From Candidatus Marimicrobium litorale (GTDB lineage: Bacteria > Pseudomonadota > Gammaproteobacteria > Pseudomonadales > Halieaceae), in assembly GCF_026262645.1 (NCBI RefSeq), contig NZ_SHNO01000001.1, positions 2,604,001-2,668,000 on the forward strand: a DNA stretch of 64,000 nucleotides, in the 5' to 3' direction. The notes below the pieces were generated by a model. The model ran no database searches and was not told where the DNA came from. It saw only the letters and a program-made list of their open reading frames with translations. The position numbers and the translations under genes were made by a program. The number at the start of each line of letters is the position of its first letter. Positions within the stretch are counted from its first letter, which is position 1. This document shows positions 9,040-16,832 of this stretch, piece after piece.

Positions 9040-10221
9040 ATGAACATCGAGTTAACATCCGAGCAGAAAGCCCTGCAACAAAAAGTCCGCGATTACATGA
9101 CAACTATCATGACGCCGGAATTGGCGGAGGAAATGAAAATCGCCGAGTACAAAGAGGGGGGCGGCCCTGAGTTTCGTAAACAGTACGCACGCATGGGAGA
9201 AGACGGGTGGATAGGATTGAGCTGGTCCAAGGAATTGGGCGGCAAGGAGATGTCTCATATCGAGCAATATATTTTTACCGATGAAGTGGTACGTTCAGGC
9301 TTCCCCTACCCTTTCCTTACCACCGAATCGACAACACCGGTGGTCGCTGCAAACGCCAGCGAGGCAGTCAAGGAAGAGGTGGTCGGCGGCGTTCGCAATG
9401 GCAAGGTGGTCATTGCTATTGGTTATTCCGAGCCCTCCGCCGGCACCGATCTTGCCAGTTTGAAAACACGGGCGGTGAAAGATGGGGACGACTGGATCAT
9501 CAACGGTCAAAAAATGTGGACCAGTCTGGCCAACTTTGCCGACTATGTGTGGCTGGCTGCGCGCACCGATCCAGATGAAAGCAAAAAGCACAAAGGGCTC
9601 ACCATGTTCCTGGTGCCTACAAACTCCGAGGGCTTCTCCGTTACACCGGTGCATACGCTGGGCGTAAGAACCAACGCCACCTATTACAACGACATTCGTC
9701 TGCCGGACAAATACCGCGTGGGAGAGGTGAATGCTGGCTGGAAGCTTGTTACCGGCCAGCTCAATATTGAACGGTTGTCCTTGTTTACTCATGGCCAGGT
9801 CGATTCCCTCTACCAGGGCGTCTGCGAATGGGCCGCGGAGACAGACGCACAGGGAGGCGGCAAAATCATTGAACAACCATGGGTGCAGCACAATCTCGCG
9901 AAAGTAAAAAGCGGACTGGAAGTGGTCAAGCTCATTTGCTGGAAGCAGGCCTGGGCGATGGATCAAGGACCACTGGATATGGCAGATGCGTCAACGGCCA
10001 AAGTCTACAGCAGCGAATTTTTCGTACAGCTATACCGTCTATTGCTGGAGGTGATGGGACAGGCGGGCACTATCGCCACTCACTCACCGGGAGCCGTGCT
10101 CAAGGGCAAACTCGAATTCCGCTGGCGGGTCGGTTCTATCCTCACGTTTGGAGGCGGTACGAACGAGATTCAAAGAGACATTATCTCGATGGCCGGACTG
10201 TGGATGCCGCGCACCCGATGA
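9040..10221 (+). CDS. Acyl-CoA dehydrogenase, FadE28/ChsE1-like subunit
   Basis: A 393-residue flavoprotein of the acyl-CoA dehydrogenase family. It shows the N-terminal helical domain, the central FAD-contacting IGYSEPSAGTDLASLKTRA with GDDWIINGQKMWTSLA, and the C-terminal FGGGTNEIQRDIIS. The usual YEGT glutamate position of medium-chain enzymes is a glycine here, as in the FadE17/FadE28 group, where the base sits elsewhere or in the partner subunit arrangement. A second dehydrogenase follows after 64 bases. In steroid side-chain degradation such adjacent pairs form alpha2beta2 heterotetramers. The function is therefore inferred as one half of a heteromeric dehydrogenase for a bulky acyl-CoA; the substrate is unknown. 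Confidence 0.9.
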   Translation: MNIELTSEQKALQQKVRDYMTTIMTPELAEEMKIAEYKEGGGPEFRKQYARMGEDGWIGLSWSKELGGKEMSHIEQYIFTDEVVRSGFPYPFLTTESTTPVVAANASEAVKEEVVGGVRNGKVVIAIGYSEPSAGTDLASLKTRAVKDGDDWIINGQKMWTSLANFADYVWLAARTDPDESKKHKGLTMFLVPTNSEGFSVTPVHTLGVRTNATYYNDIRLPDKYRVGEVNAGWKLVTGQLNIERLSLFTHGQVDSLYQGVCEWAAETDAQGGGKIIEQPWVQHNLAKVKSGLEVVKLICWKQAWAMDQGPLDMADASTAKVYSSEFFVQLYRLLLEVMGQAGTIATHSPGAVLKGKLEFRWRVGSILTFGGGTNEIQRDIISMAGLWMPRTR

Positions 10222-10285
10222 AGACTAGATCGGCGCTTTAAACGATATTCCGCTAACGTAAATAAACAGAATCAGGGCACAGAAC

Positions 10286-11419
10286 ATGGATTTCACTATT
10301 TCAGACGAAGTAAAAAGTGTGCAGCAACTGGCGGCACAAATTATGGGCGACTTCACCGAGGTCGACAAATTGAAAGCGATCGAGCAGCAGGATGACGTCT
10401 TCGATGAGAAGCTTTGGGCCGCTCTGGCAGAGGCCGGCCTGCTCGGGCTGGATATTGCCGAGAATCAGGGCGGCATGGGCCTGGGCTTTTTCGCCCTCAC
10501 CGTTCTCTGTGAAGAAGTTGGCCGTACCGTCGCTCAGATCCCCGTGGTCCCAGTGTTAGTGGGCGCTGCTGCAACACTGCGGCGCTATGGAAGCGATAGT
10601 CAGAAAGACCAATGGCTGCCAGGCATTGCCAGCGGCAGCACCATCGTCACCTCGGCACTTGAGGAATACAACAACGACGACCCGGCAAAACCCGGCTGCA
10701 CCGCGCAGCCGGTCGAAGGAGGTTACGCCCTGAGCGGCAGCAAGATCTGCGTCAACCAGGCACAAACCGCTGCGCGCGTTCTGGTGTCCGCACACAACGG
10801 CGAGGAGCTCATTGTCGCGCTCTTGGACCCTAAAGCTGCCGGCGTCACACTCAACCGTCAGGAGGTCACCGCGGGGGATACCCGCCACGAACTGGTGATG
10901 GACAAGGCGCAGGTTCCTGCCGAGGATATCGTGGCCACCGGCGGAGATGCGCTGATTGCTATGCAATGGGCGCTGCAGGCCACACGGGTCGCGCTTGCGG
11001 CCATGGCCCTGGGCGTATGCGACAAAATGATGCGCATCACCGGTCAATACACCTCGGAGCGAGAGCAATTCGGTCGGGCGGTCGCCACATTCCAGGCTGT
11101 CAGCCACCGTGTTGCCGATTGCTATATCGATGTGGAATGCTTGCGCCTCGTCACTCAGCAAGCCGCCTCCCTGATCGACCAGGGGCGCCCCGCCGCAGAT
11201 GCCGTACTCATGGCGAAAATCTGGTGCGGTGATGTCACCCACCGGGTCAGTCAGGCGTCACAGCATTGCCATGGGGGCACAGGAGTGGATAAGGATTACC
11301 CGCTGTACCGCTATTGCCAGTGGGCGCGACAGATCGAGCTCACCACAGGCAGCAGCGCGCGTTTGACCGGGGAGCTGGGTGAAAGCATCTGCGAGCAGTA
11401 CATGGGCGCGGCCGGCTGA
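10286..11419 (+). CDS. Acyl-CoA dehydrogenase, partner subunit of a heteromeric enzyme
   Basis: A 377-residue acyl-CoA dehydrogenase family protein. The N-terminal domain (MDFTISDEVKSVQQLAAQI, LGLDIAENQGGMGLG) and the C-terminal SEREQFGRAVATFQAVSHRVAD and CHGGTGVDKDYPLYRY motifs are clear. The middle is less conserved: the usual TEP-x-x-GSD segment is replaced by SALEEYNNDDP, and the end reads QIELTTGSSA instead of carrying a catalytic glutamate. Such degenerate copies next to a full-length partner are typical of the second subunit of alpha2beta2 acyl-CoA dehydrogenases (ChsE/FadE pairs). It is the last gene of the run and is followed by a convergent gene. Confidence 0.9.
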   Translation: MDFTISDEVKSVQQLAAQIMGDFTEVDKLKAIEQQDDVFDEKLWAALAEAGLLGLDIAENQGGMGLGFFALTVLCEEVGRTVAQIPVVPVLVGAAATLRRYGSDSQKDQWLPGIASGSTIVTSALEEYNNDDPAKPGCTAQPVEGGYALSGSKICVNQAQTAARVLVSAHNGEELIVALLDPKAAGVTLNRQEVTAGDTRHELVMDKAQVPAEDIVATGGDALIAMQWALQATRVALAAMALGVCDKMMRITGQYTSEREQFGRAVATFQAVSHRVADCYIDVECLRLVTQQAASLIDQGRPAADAVLMAKIWCGDVTHRVSQASQHCHGGTGVDKDYPLYRYCQWARQIELTTGSSARLTGELGESICEQYMGAAG

Positions 11420-11502
11420 GTGTTCTCGCACTGACGCTTAAGTAAAGGCGCATCCATTGATGCGCCAGCCAAGCCGTCATCTCGATAGGATTGGCCCGGT
11501 CG

Positions 11503-12498
11503 TCAGGCGTAGCCGTTCTCACGGAACCACTTCACAGAATCCGCAACCGCCGTTTCGATCGGTGTTTGCGGCAGGCCCAATTCTTCAATGGCCTTTGATG
11601 AATCCACGTACCCATGCTGCAGTGCGTAGACGGTATTTTTATACGTGGTCATCGGCTCACGACCAGTGATTTTGGAAATACCTTCAACGACCTTTGCCAC
11701 GGCCAGCATAATCTTGGGCGACACCTCGGTCTTGGCCGCGCCTGACACATCCGCAACCCGGGCGATCAAATCGATCATTGCCTTGTTTGTCATGTTGCCA
11801 TCCCTGTTGGTCAGGGCATAGGACTGGCCGATACGCCCCTTTTCCATCGCCAGCACGTGCCCCTTGGCCACGTCGCGCACGTCGACGGCGCATACGCCGG
11901 CATCCCAGTAATTTTTCATTTTCCCTTCCAGCGTACGCAGAATCATGGTGCCGGTTGGTGTGGGCGCGCGATCCCCTGGACCGAACGGGAGGCCCGGCAT
12001 GACAATGACCGCGGGCAGGCCATCGCTTACCATACCCTTCACCATCTGGTGACTGATGAACTTCGACAGAATGTATTCACTACCCCAGTCCCAGCCGTTA
12101 AAAGACGTTTCCTCGTTGGCCCAGCTCCCATCGCTGGCGACACCAATTGCGGCCACGCTGCTGGTGAAGACAATTTTCTCTACTTCGGCCATTTTTGCCG
12201 CAGTCAACATCGCGCGGGCGCCGTCGACGTTAATTTTGTAGTGCAGGTTCGGATCCTTGGTCCATATCTTGAACAGGGCCGCCAGATGGTAAAGCTGCTC
12301 ACAGCCCTCGACCGCCCTGGACAGAGACGGGTGATCCATCAGGTTCCCCTCCACGAATTCCACTTCCATACCGTTTAGCGGAGAACGATCCTCGCCCGGC
12401 ATCACCATCACACGGACATCATCGCCCTTTTCGAGGCACAGTCGGGTGACATGGTTTCCAATGAAGCCCGTAGCTCCCGTGATAAGCACCTTGGCCAT
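11503..12498 (-). CDS. NAD(P)-dependent epimerase/reductase (extended SDR; HpnA/3-beta-HSD-like)
   Basis: A 331-residue extended short-chain dehydrogenase. The start is the ATG at 12498, preceded by CAGGAGAG; frames further upstream lack family similarity. It has the Rossmann motif TGATGFIGNHV at the N-terminus, the YHLAALFKIW segment, FTSSVAAIG and the catalytic Y-x-x-x-K in SEYILSKF. The pattern fits dihydroflavonol-reductase-like, 3-beta-hydroxysteroid-dehydrogenase-like or hopanoid-associated (HpnA) enzymes, which reduce a ketone or epimerise a sugar. It is monocistronic and convergent with the acyl-CoA dehydrogenase pair. The exact substrate cannot be assigned. Confidence 0.85.
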   Translation of the reverse strand: MAKVLITGATGFIGNHVTRLCLEKGDDVRVMVMPGEDRSPLNGMEVEFVEGNLMDHPSLSRAVEGCEQLYHLAALFKIWTKDPNLHYKINVDGARAMLTAAKMAEVEKIVFTSSVAAIGVASDGSWANEETSFNGWDWGSEYILSKFISHQMVKGMVSDGLPAVIVMPGLPFGPGDRAPTPTGTMILRTLEGKMKNYWDAGVCAVDVRDVAKGHVLAMEKGRIGQSYALTNRDGNMTNKAMIDLIARVADVSGAAKTEVSPKIMLAVAKVVEGISKITGREPMTTYKNTVYALQHGYVDSSKAIEELGLPQTPIETAVADSVKWFRENGYA

Positions 12499-12723
12499 AG
12501 CAGTCTCTCCTGTCGATTTTACTTTGTCAGTGCGCCGCATAGTAACGAGGCCGAGGGGCACACGGCATGTCGCATGCGGCCATTCTACTGACTTGAGAAG
12601 GCCAGTACAGGTTAATTGATTGCGACCGCCAGCATTCGCCAGCGCTGCCCAAAACTTCACTAGGGCGCTTGCCAGAGCTAAGGTAAGCCCTCAGGATTAC
12701 GCATATTTTCGGAGACAGACACT

Positions 12724-13584
12724 ATGCCCTTACCAATTGCTTGCATCCTCACCCTCGGACTACTAGTGACCACCCACAGCGTGGCGGCGGACCATTCGCC
12801 CATCGACCCGGCGCTGAGTGTTGCCCTGGCGGCTCGCAGTGCGGAGGACAAGCGCCGGGACGCCTACCGCCATCCCGCTGACACACTCACTTTCTTTCGA
12901 ATCAAACCGGCTATGACAGTGGCCGAAGGTCTCCCCGGCGGCGGCTGGTACACGCAGATACTGGCCAATTATCTCGGTGCAAAGGGCACGCTCTACGGGG
13001 TGACCTATGCCAGCCGCATGTGGCGCATGTTCGATTTCGCCACGCCAGATTGGATTGATAAGCGTGTCGAGGCAACCAGCCAGTTTCCCGAACGGGTGGC
13101 GTCATATACCGACAATGGCATAACCGCCCGCGGCTTCACCTTCGAAGAGGTACCCGAGAATATTCGCGGTACGGTAGACCGCGTATTGCTGATACGGGCG
13201 CTCCACAACCTCAACCGCTTTGAGCGCCTTGCCAAAACGCGCACCGAGGCTCTAGCCTCGGTGCACAGCATGCTCAAGGACGACGGACTGGTAGGTGTGG
13301 TGCAACACCGGGCACCGGAAACGGCCGACAATCACTGGGCGCTCGGCAACGCAGGTTACCTGAAGCAGTCTCACGTCATCGCCATGTTTGAAAAAGCGGG
13401 TTTCGAGCTGGTGGCTGCTAGCGAGATCAACGCTAATGGCCTGGATAACCCCTCTGCGGACGACGTAGTCTGGCGCTTACCGCCGTCACTCAGAGGCAGT
13501 GACAGCGACCCCGACGAACGCGCCGCAAATCTGGCTACCGGGGAATCGGACCGTATGACGCTCTTGTTCAGGAAAGCAGAATGA
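12724..13584 (+). CDS. Predicted exported methyltransferase-like protein (COG4798 type)
   Basis: A 286-residue protein with an N-terminal signal peptide (LPIACILTLGLLVTTHSVAA, cleavage before DHSP) and then a class I methyltransferase-like fold. The segment RDAYRHPADTLTFFRIKPAMTVAEGLPGGGWYTQILANYL contains a degraded SAM motif, where D/E-x-GxGxG is replaced by EGLPGGG. The later DRVLLIRALHNL and LKDDGLVGVVQHR are also family-typical. Homologues are annotated as predicted methyltransferases, although SAM should be absent in the periplasm. It may bind another ligand. The start ATG at 12724 has CGGAGA upstream. It is divergent from the epimerase gene and appears monocistronic. Confidence 0.85.
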   Translation: MPLPIACILTLGLLVTTHSVAADHSPIDPALSVALAARSAEDKRRDAYRHPADTLTFFRIKPAMTVAEGLPGGGWYTQILANYLGAKGTLYGVTYASRMWRMFDFATPDWIDKRVEATSQFPERVASYTDNGITARGFTFEEVPENIRGTVDRVLLIRALHNLNRFERLAKTRTEALASVHSMLKDDGLVGVVQHRAPETADNHWALGNAGYLKQSHVIAMFEKAGFELVAASEINANGLDNPSADDVVWRLPPSLRGSDSDPDERAANLATGESDRMTLLFRKAE

Positions 13585-13830
13585 TATAATTTTTAATTAT
13601 TGCCTGCTATAAATACATATCATATAGTTATTTCTTGTTTTTTCACAAACGATCATCAATACTCAATGTGCTGCGGCTGGTTGGCTTAGTGCCCGTTAAG
13701 GGCAATCGCCGCTGCTTTTGGGAGAAGCTCGCAAGCATTTGTCAGACATGTTTGCCGCCAGGGAACGGTATCCGGTTATTGCGGGTCGGATAGCAAAAGC
13801 CCAGGCATACAAAACGCTAGCCTTACCCTT

Positions 13831-13868
13831 AACGCCGTCGCTCACTGCCTTGCGATGGCGTTTTTTTA
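13831..13868 (+). terminator. Rho-independent terminator
   Basis: The arms AACGCCGTCGC and GCGATGGCGTT pair over 11 bases with one G-U, around a 10-base loop, followed by a run of seven T. It lies 250 bases after the exported methyltransferase gene and 68 bases before gpsA. It may therefore end a separate small transcript in 13600-13830 or act as an attenuator in the gpsA leader. Confidence 0.85.
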
Positions 13869-13935
13869 TACGCAAAAATAGATGCCCGCCCGTTTCCCCC
13901 TTATCATGTCGACGCCCATCTCAAGGAGAGAAAGC

Positions 13936-14940
13936 ATGTCTGATTTGAAAGTCGCCGTTCTGGGCGGAGGGTCCTGGGGGACAGCGGTGGCATCACTGGC
14001 GACCCGCAACAGCGCAGTCAGTTTATGGGCGCGAAATCCCGACACTGTCGAGGAGATCAACGCAGAGCACCGCAACCACACCTACCTGCCGGGGGTAATG
14101 CTTCCGGAGAAGCTGGTCGCAACACACAGTATAAAAGACGCCGTCAGCCTCGCTGATGTTGTCGTGATGGGTATCCCTTCACAGCATTTCCGCGAGGTCC
14201 TGAACGACGTGAAGGCACATGTGCGGCAAGGGGTCCCGGTGATCAGCCTGAGCAAAGGCCTCGAACTGGACACCCACCTGCGCATGAGCGAGATCATCAA
14301 AGAAGTGCTGCCGGGCCACCCGGCAGGCGTGCTGACAGGGCCCAATCTTGCTCGGGAGATCATGGAGGGGAAAGCGGCCGCAAGCGTGCTCGCCATGGAG
14401 GACAGCGTCATTGTGCAGCAACTGCAGCCCGTCTTTAATTCTGGCCTGTTCCGCACCTATACCAATACCGACGTAATCGGTTGCGAGCTAGGGGGCGTGT
14501 TGAAGAATATTGTTGCTATCGCAGTAGGTATAGGTGACGGCCTTGGGGCAGGTGACAATACTCGCGCCGGTCTGATCACCCGCGGACTGGCCGAAATCAC
14601 CCGGTTAGGCGTTGCCATGGGCGGCCAGCCCGAGACATTCGCCGGACTAGCCGGCATGGGCGATATGATCGCCACATGCACCAGCCCTCAAAGCCGCAAC
14701 CACCACGTGGGAATCGAACTGGGCAAAGGTCGCGATATGCAGGACATAACCAATGAAATGTTCATGGTCGCCGAGGGCGTAAAAAGTGCCCCGGCGGTAT
14801 TAGCCCTCGCCGCGCAATACAAGGTAGAAATACCCATGGTGGAGGATGTTTACCGCGTACTGTCAGGCGAGTCCAGCGCCAGTCGCGCCTTCCGCAGCCT
14901 GCTGCGCGTCGAGGCAGGCGCCGAATCGGAACCTGGCTAA
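13936..14940 (+). CDS. gpsA: NAD(P)-dependent glycerol-3-phosphate dehydrogenase
   Basis: A 334-residue cytoplasmic enzyme that reduces dihydroxyacetone phosphate to sn-glycerol-3-phosphate for phospholipid synthesis. The N-terminal VAVLGGGSWGTA is the Rossmann motif. LSKGLELDT, LTGPNLAREIM, GCELGGVLKNIVAIAVGIGDGLG (catalytic lysine) and GLAGMGDMIATC complete the family signature. The ATG at 13936 is chosen because AAGGAGAG precedes it; an upstream in-frame ATG at 13882 has no ribosome-binding site. The length matches the family. The gene follows a strong terminator, so its promoter must lie in or upstream of its leader. The aerobic partner glpD is elsewhere in the window (22752-24368). Confidence 0.97.
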   Translation: MSDLKVAVLGGGSWGTAVASLATRNSAVSLWARNPDTVEEINAEHRNHTYLPGVMLPEKLVATHSIKDAVSLADVVVMGIPSQHFREVLNDVKAHVRQGVPVISLSKGLELDTHLRMSEIIKEVLPGHPAGVLTGPNLAREIMEGKAAASVLAMEDSVIVQQLQPVFNSGLFRTYTNTDVIGCELGGVLKNIVAIAVGIGDGLGAGDNTRAGLITRGLAEITRLGVAMGGQPETFAGLAGMGDMIATCTSPQSRNHHVGIELGKGRDMQDITNEMFMVAEGVKSAPAVLALAAQYKVEIPMVEDVYRVLSGESSASRAFRSLLRVEAGAESEPG

Positions 14941-14948
14941 GGCAGATT

Positions 14949-15040
14949 TGCCCCACTGCAGCGGTGGTGCTCACGACTCATCTGGGGCATACTTTTACCC
15001 GATGTCGATAGCACGATAGAGGCTATCGACACGGGGTAAA
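14949..15040 (+). repeat. Two consecutive hairpins between gpsA and the PBP7-type gene
   Basis: First, TGCCCCA (14949-14955) pairs with TGGGGCA (14983-14989). Second, a 19-base arm at 14994-15012 pairs with 15022-15040 around a 9-base loop, with only two mismatches (arms begin TTTACCC and end GGGTAAA). Neither is followed by a T run on either strand. They may be a leader structure, an mRNA processing site or a protein-binding site. Confidence 0.6.
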
Positions 15041-15070
15041 GCACACACAATATCCAGGGGCGGCGCAACG

Positions 15071-15904
15071 ATGTTTATTGCCAGAACAATCGGTTTTGTT
15101 CTGACGCTTTCTCTAAGCGGAACAATCGCCGCCAGCGATTCCTCATTCAACGGTCTTGAAGGCAACCCGGGCCTCCGCTCAGCATCCGCCCTCGTACTGG
15201 ATGCCCAAGGCAACGTGATTTATGGCAAGGATATAGATACGATCAGGCCCATTGCATCCATTACCAAACTCATGACCGCGATGGTAATCCTTGATGCGGC
15301 GCTAGACCTCGACAAGACAATCACCATTACCCACGCCGACCGTGACACTATCAAACTGACCGGTTCCCGCCTCGCCTTCGGTGCTGCACTACCCCGACGC
15401 GAACTATTATTGCTGGCTCTCATGTCGTCTGAAAATCGCGCCGCATCCGCGCTGGGCAGGACTTTTCCCGGAGGGGTGAGCGCATTCGTCACTGCCATGA
15501 ATCAAAAGGCCGAAAGTCTCGGCATGTCCAGCACCCGTTTTGCCGACCCGGCGGGCTTGAATGCCAACAACCAATCCACTGCCAGTGACCTTGCAAAAAT
15601 GCTCGCCGCAGCGGAGGACTACCCTCTCATCACTCGCGCCACTACCACCACAAAGGCAGACGTCAGGCCCTATAGCAATCGCGGGCCACTCACCTATGCC
15701 AATACCAATCGTCTGCTAAAAAACGATCAGTGGGCAATCGAGCTCAGTAAGACAGGTTTTATCCGGGAAGCAGGCCGCTGCCTGGTAATGCAGGTGAATA
15801 TCGGTGGCGAGGAGATATCTATTGTATTACTTAATTCCTTCGGCAAACTCACGCCGTATGGCGACTCCAATCGTTTGCGTAAATGGATGCTGGCCCAAAG
15901 TTGA
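15071..15904 (+). CDS. pbpG: Periplasmic D-alanyl-D-alanine endopeptidase (PBP7/8 type)
   Basis: A 277-residue low-molecular-weight penicillin-binding protein that cleaves peptidoglycan cross-links. A signal peptide (FIARTIGFVLTLSLSGTIAAS) is followed by the three serine-peptidase S11 motifs: S63-I-T-K66, S120-E-N122 and KTG in ELSKTGFI. FADPAGLNANNQST is also family-typical. There is no C-terminal membrane helix or PBP5 domain, as expected for PBP7. The gene overlaps the following outer-membrane protein by about 20 bases if that gene starts at its ATG. Confidence 0.92.
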   Translation: MFIARTIGFVLTLSLSGTIAASDSSFNGLEGNPGLRSASALVLDAQGNVIYGKDIDTIRPIASITKLMTAMVILDAALDLDKTITITHADRDTIKLTGSRLAFGAALPRRELLLLALMSSENRAASALGRTFPGGVSAFVTAMNQKAESLGMSSTRFADPAGLNANNQSTASDLAKMLAAAEDYPLITRATTTTKADVRPYSNRGPLTYANTNRLLKNDQWAIELSKTGFIREAGRCLVMQVNIGGEEISIVLLNSFGKLTPYGDSNRLRKWMLAQS

Positions 15905-16629
15905 ATACAATTCTCCCCTACGGTAGGACATCGGCACTGTCAGCAGCGTTAGCGCTCCTGTTCACGCTACCCCCCTCGGCAATGGCAGAAGAGGCGACTA
16001 CGCCTTTCTTGCAGATTTACCTCGGGGTCGCCGAGTTGGATGACCAGACAACCAGTTGGACCGACGCTGATAATGAGTCTGTCGAAGTTGATTTTTCGTC
16101 GTTGCCCACCGCTGGTTTCGAGCTGGAATACTTGTTTGGACGAGGTTTCGTGCACTGGGGTATAAATCCGGGCGGCAGTGTCAGCTGGAAAAACGAAGAC
16201 ATTACCTTTTCCGGCAGCCTCACGGAGAATAATGGTGGCACGATCACCTACGAGGCGGACAACTCGCTGCTCCTGGTTGAGCTTCACCTGGGTGGCTATC
16301 TGCGCGGCCGCATCAGTGAGCGCATTACCACTTACTTGTCCGTGGGCCCCATGATCATGTACGGCTACCATGAGGTCGAGGACGAAAATTATACCGAGAC
16401 ACCGCCCTCCGGGCGTCCCGCACGCAGCCCCACCAGTGACAACTCGGACAGCTCAGACGTGGCTGTAGGGTTCTACAGCCGTGCCGGGGTCGATTTCGAA
16501 ATCGGTGATAATCGCTACCTCGGCCTCGGCCTGCGCTATATTTCCACGGAGCTGGATTTTGACCGCACTATCGGAAAAATCGACGTGACGGGGCCTCAGT
16601 ACGTCCTGACCTACAGCGCCCGCCTTTAG
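15883..16629 (+). CDS. Small outer-membrane beta-barrel protein, unknown function
   Basis: A 248-residue protein with a signal peptide (SALSAALALLFTLPPSAMA) and alternating polar/aromatic strands such as PFLQIYLGVAEL, GFELEYLFG and YLGLGLRYISTELDF, ending in YVLTYSARL. This is the pattern of an eight- to ten-stranded OmpW/OmpA-like barrel. No specific family is recognised. A Ser/Pro/Thr-rich loop (TPPSGRPARSPTSDNSD) is probably extracellular. The start is uncertain: the ATG at 15883 overlaps the end of the endopeptidase gene, and a TTG at 15901 is an alternative. Translational coupling to the upstream gene is likely. Confidence 0.75.
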   Translation: MDAGPKLNTILPYGRTSALSAALALLFTLPPSAMAEEATTPFLQIYLGVAELDDQTTSWTDADNESVEVDFSSLPTAGFELEYLFGRGFVHWGINPGGSVSWKNEDITFSGSLTENNGGTITYEADNSLLLVELHLGGYLRGRISERITTYLSVGPMIMYGYHEVEDENYTETPPSGRPARSPTSDNSDSSDVAVGFYSRAGVDFEIGDNRYLGLGLRYISTELDFDRTIGKIDVTGPQYVLTYSARL

Positions 16630-16832
16630 TACTGCAGTGACCTCCAGCCTCTTTTGTGGCGATTTTTGTTCAGATTCTCAACCCTGTCTTGTGGCACTGC
16701 GTCCCTCAAAAACCTAACCCTCGGATAACATAGCCAGGGAAATGAAACACTGTCTGTAGATGCGGTCAGTCGCACCTTGACCCCGCCACCGGGGGCTGGA
16801 ACACTGCTCAGCCCGTAGTGAGGAAGCATGGC

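Noticed and set aside
9295-9966. A 223-codon minus-strand open frame in the acyl-CoA dehydrogenase gene
   Set aside because: Antisense shadow of a well-conserved coding region.
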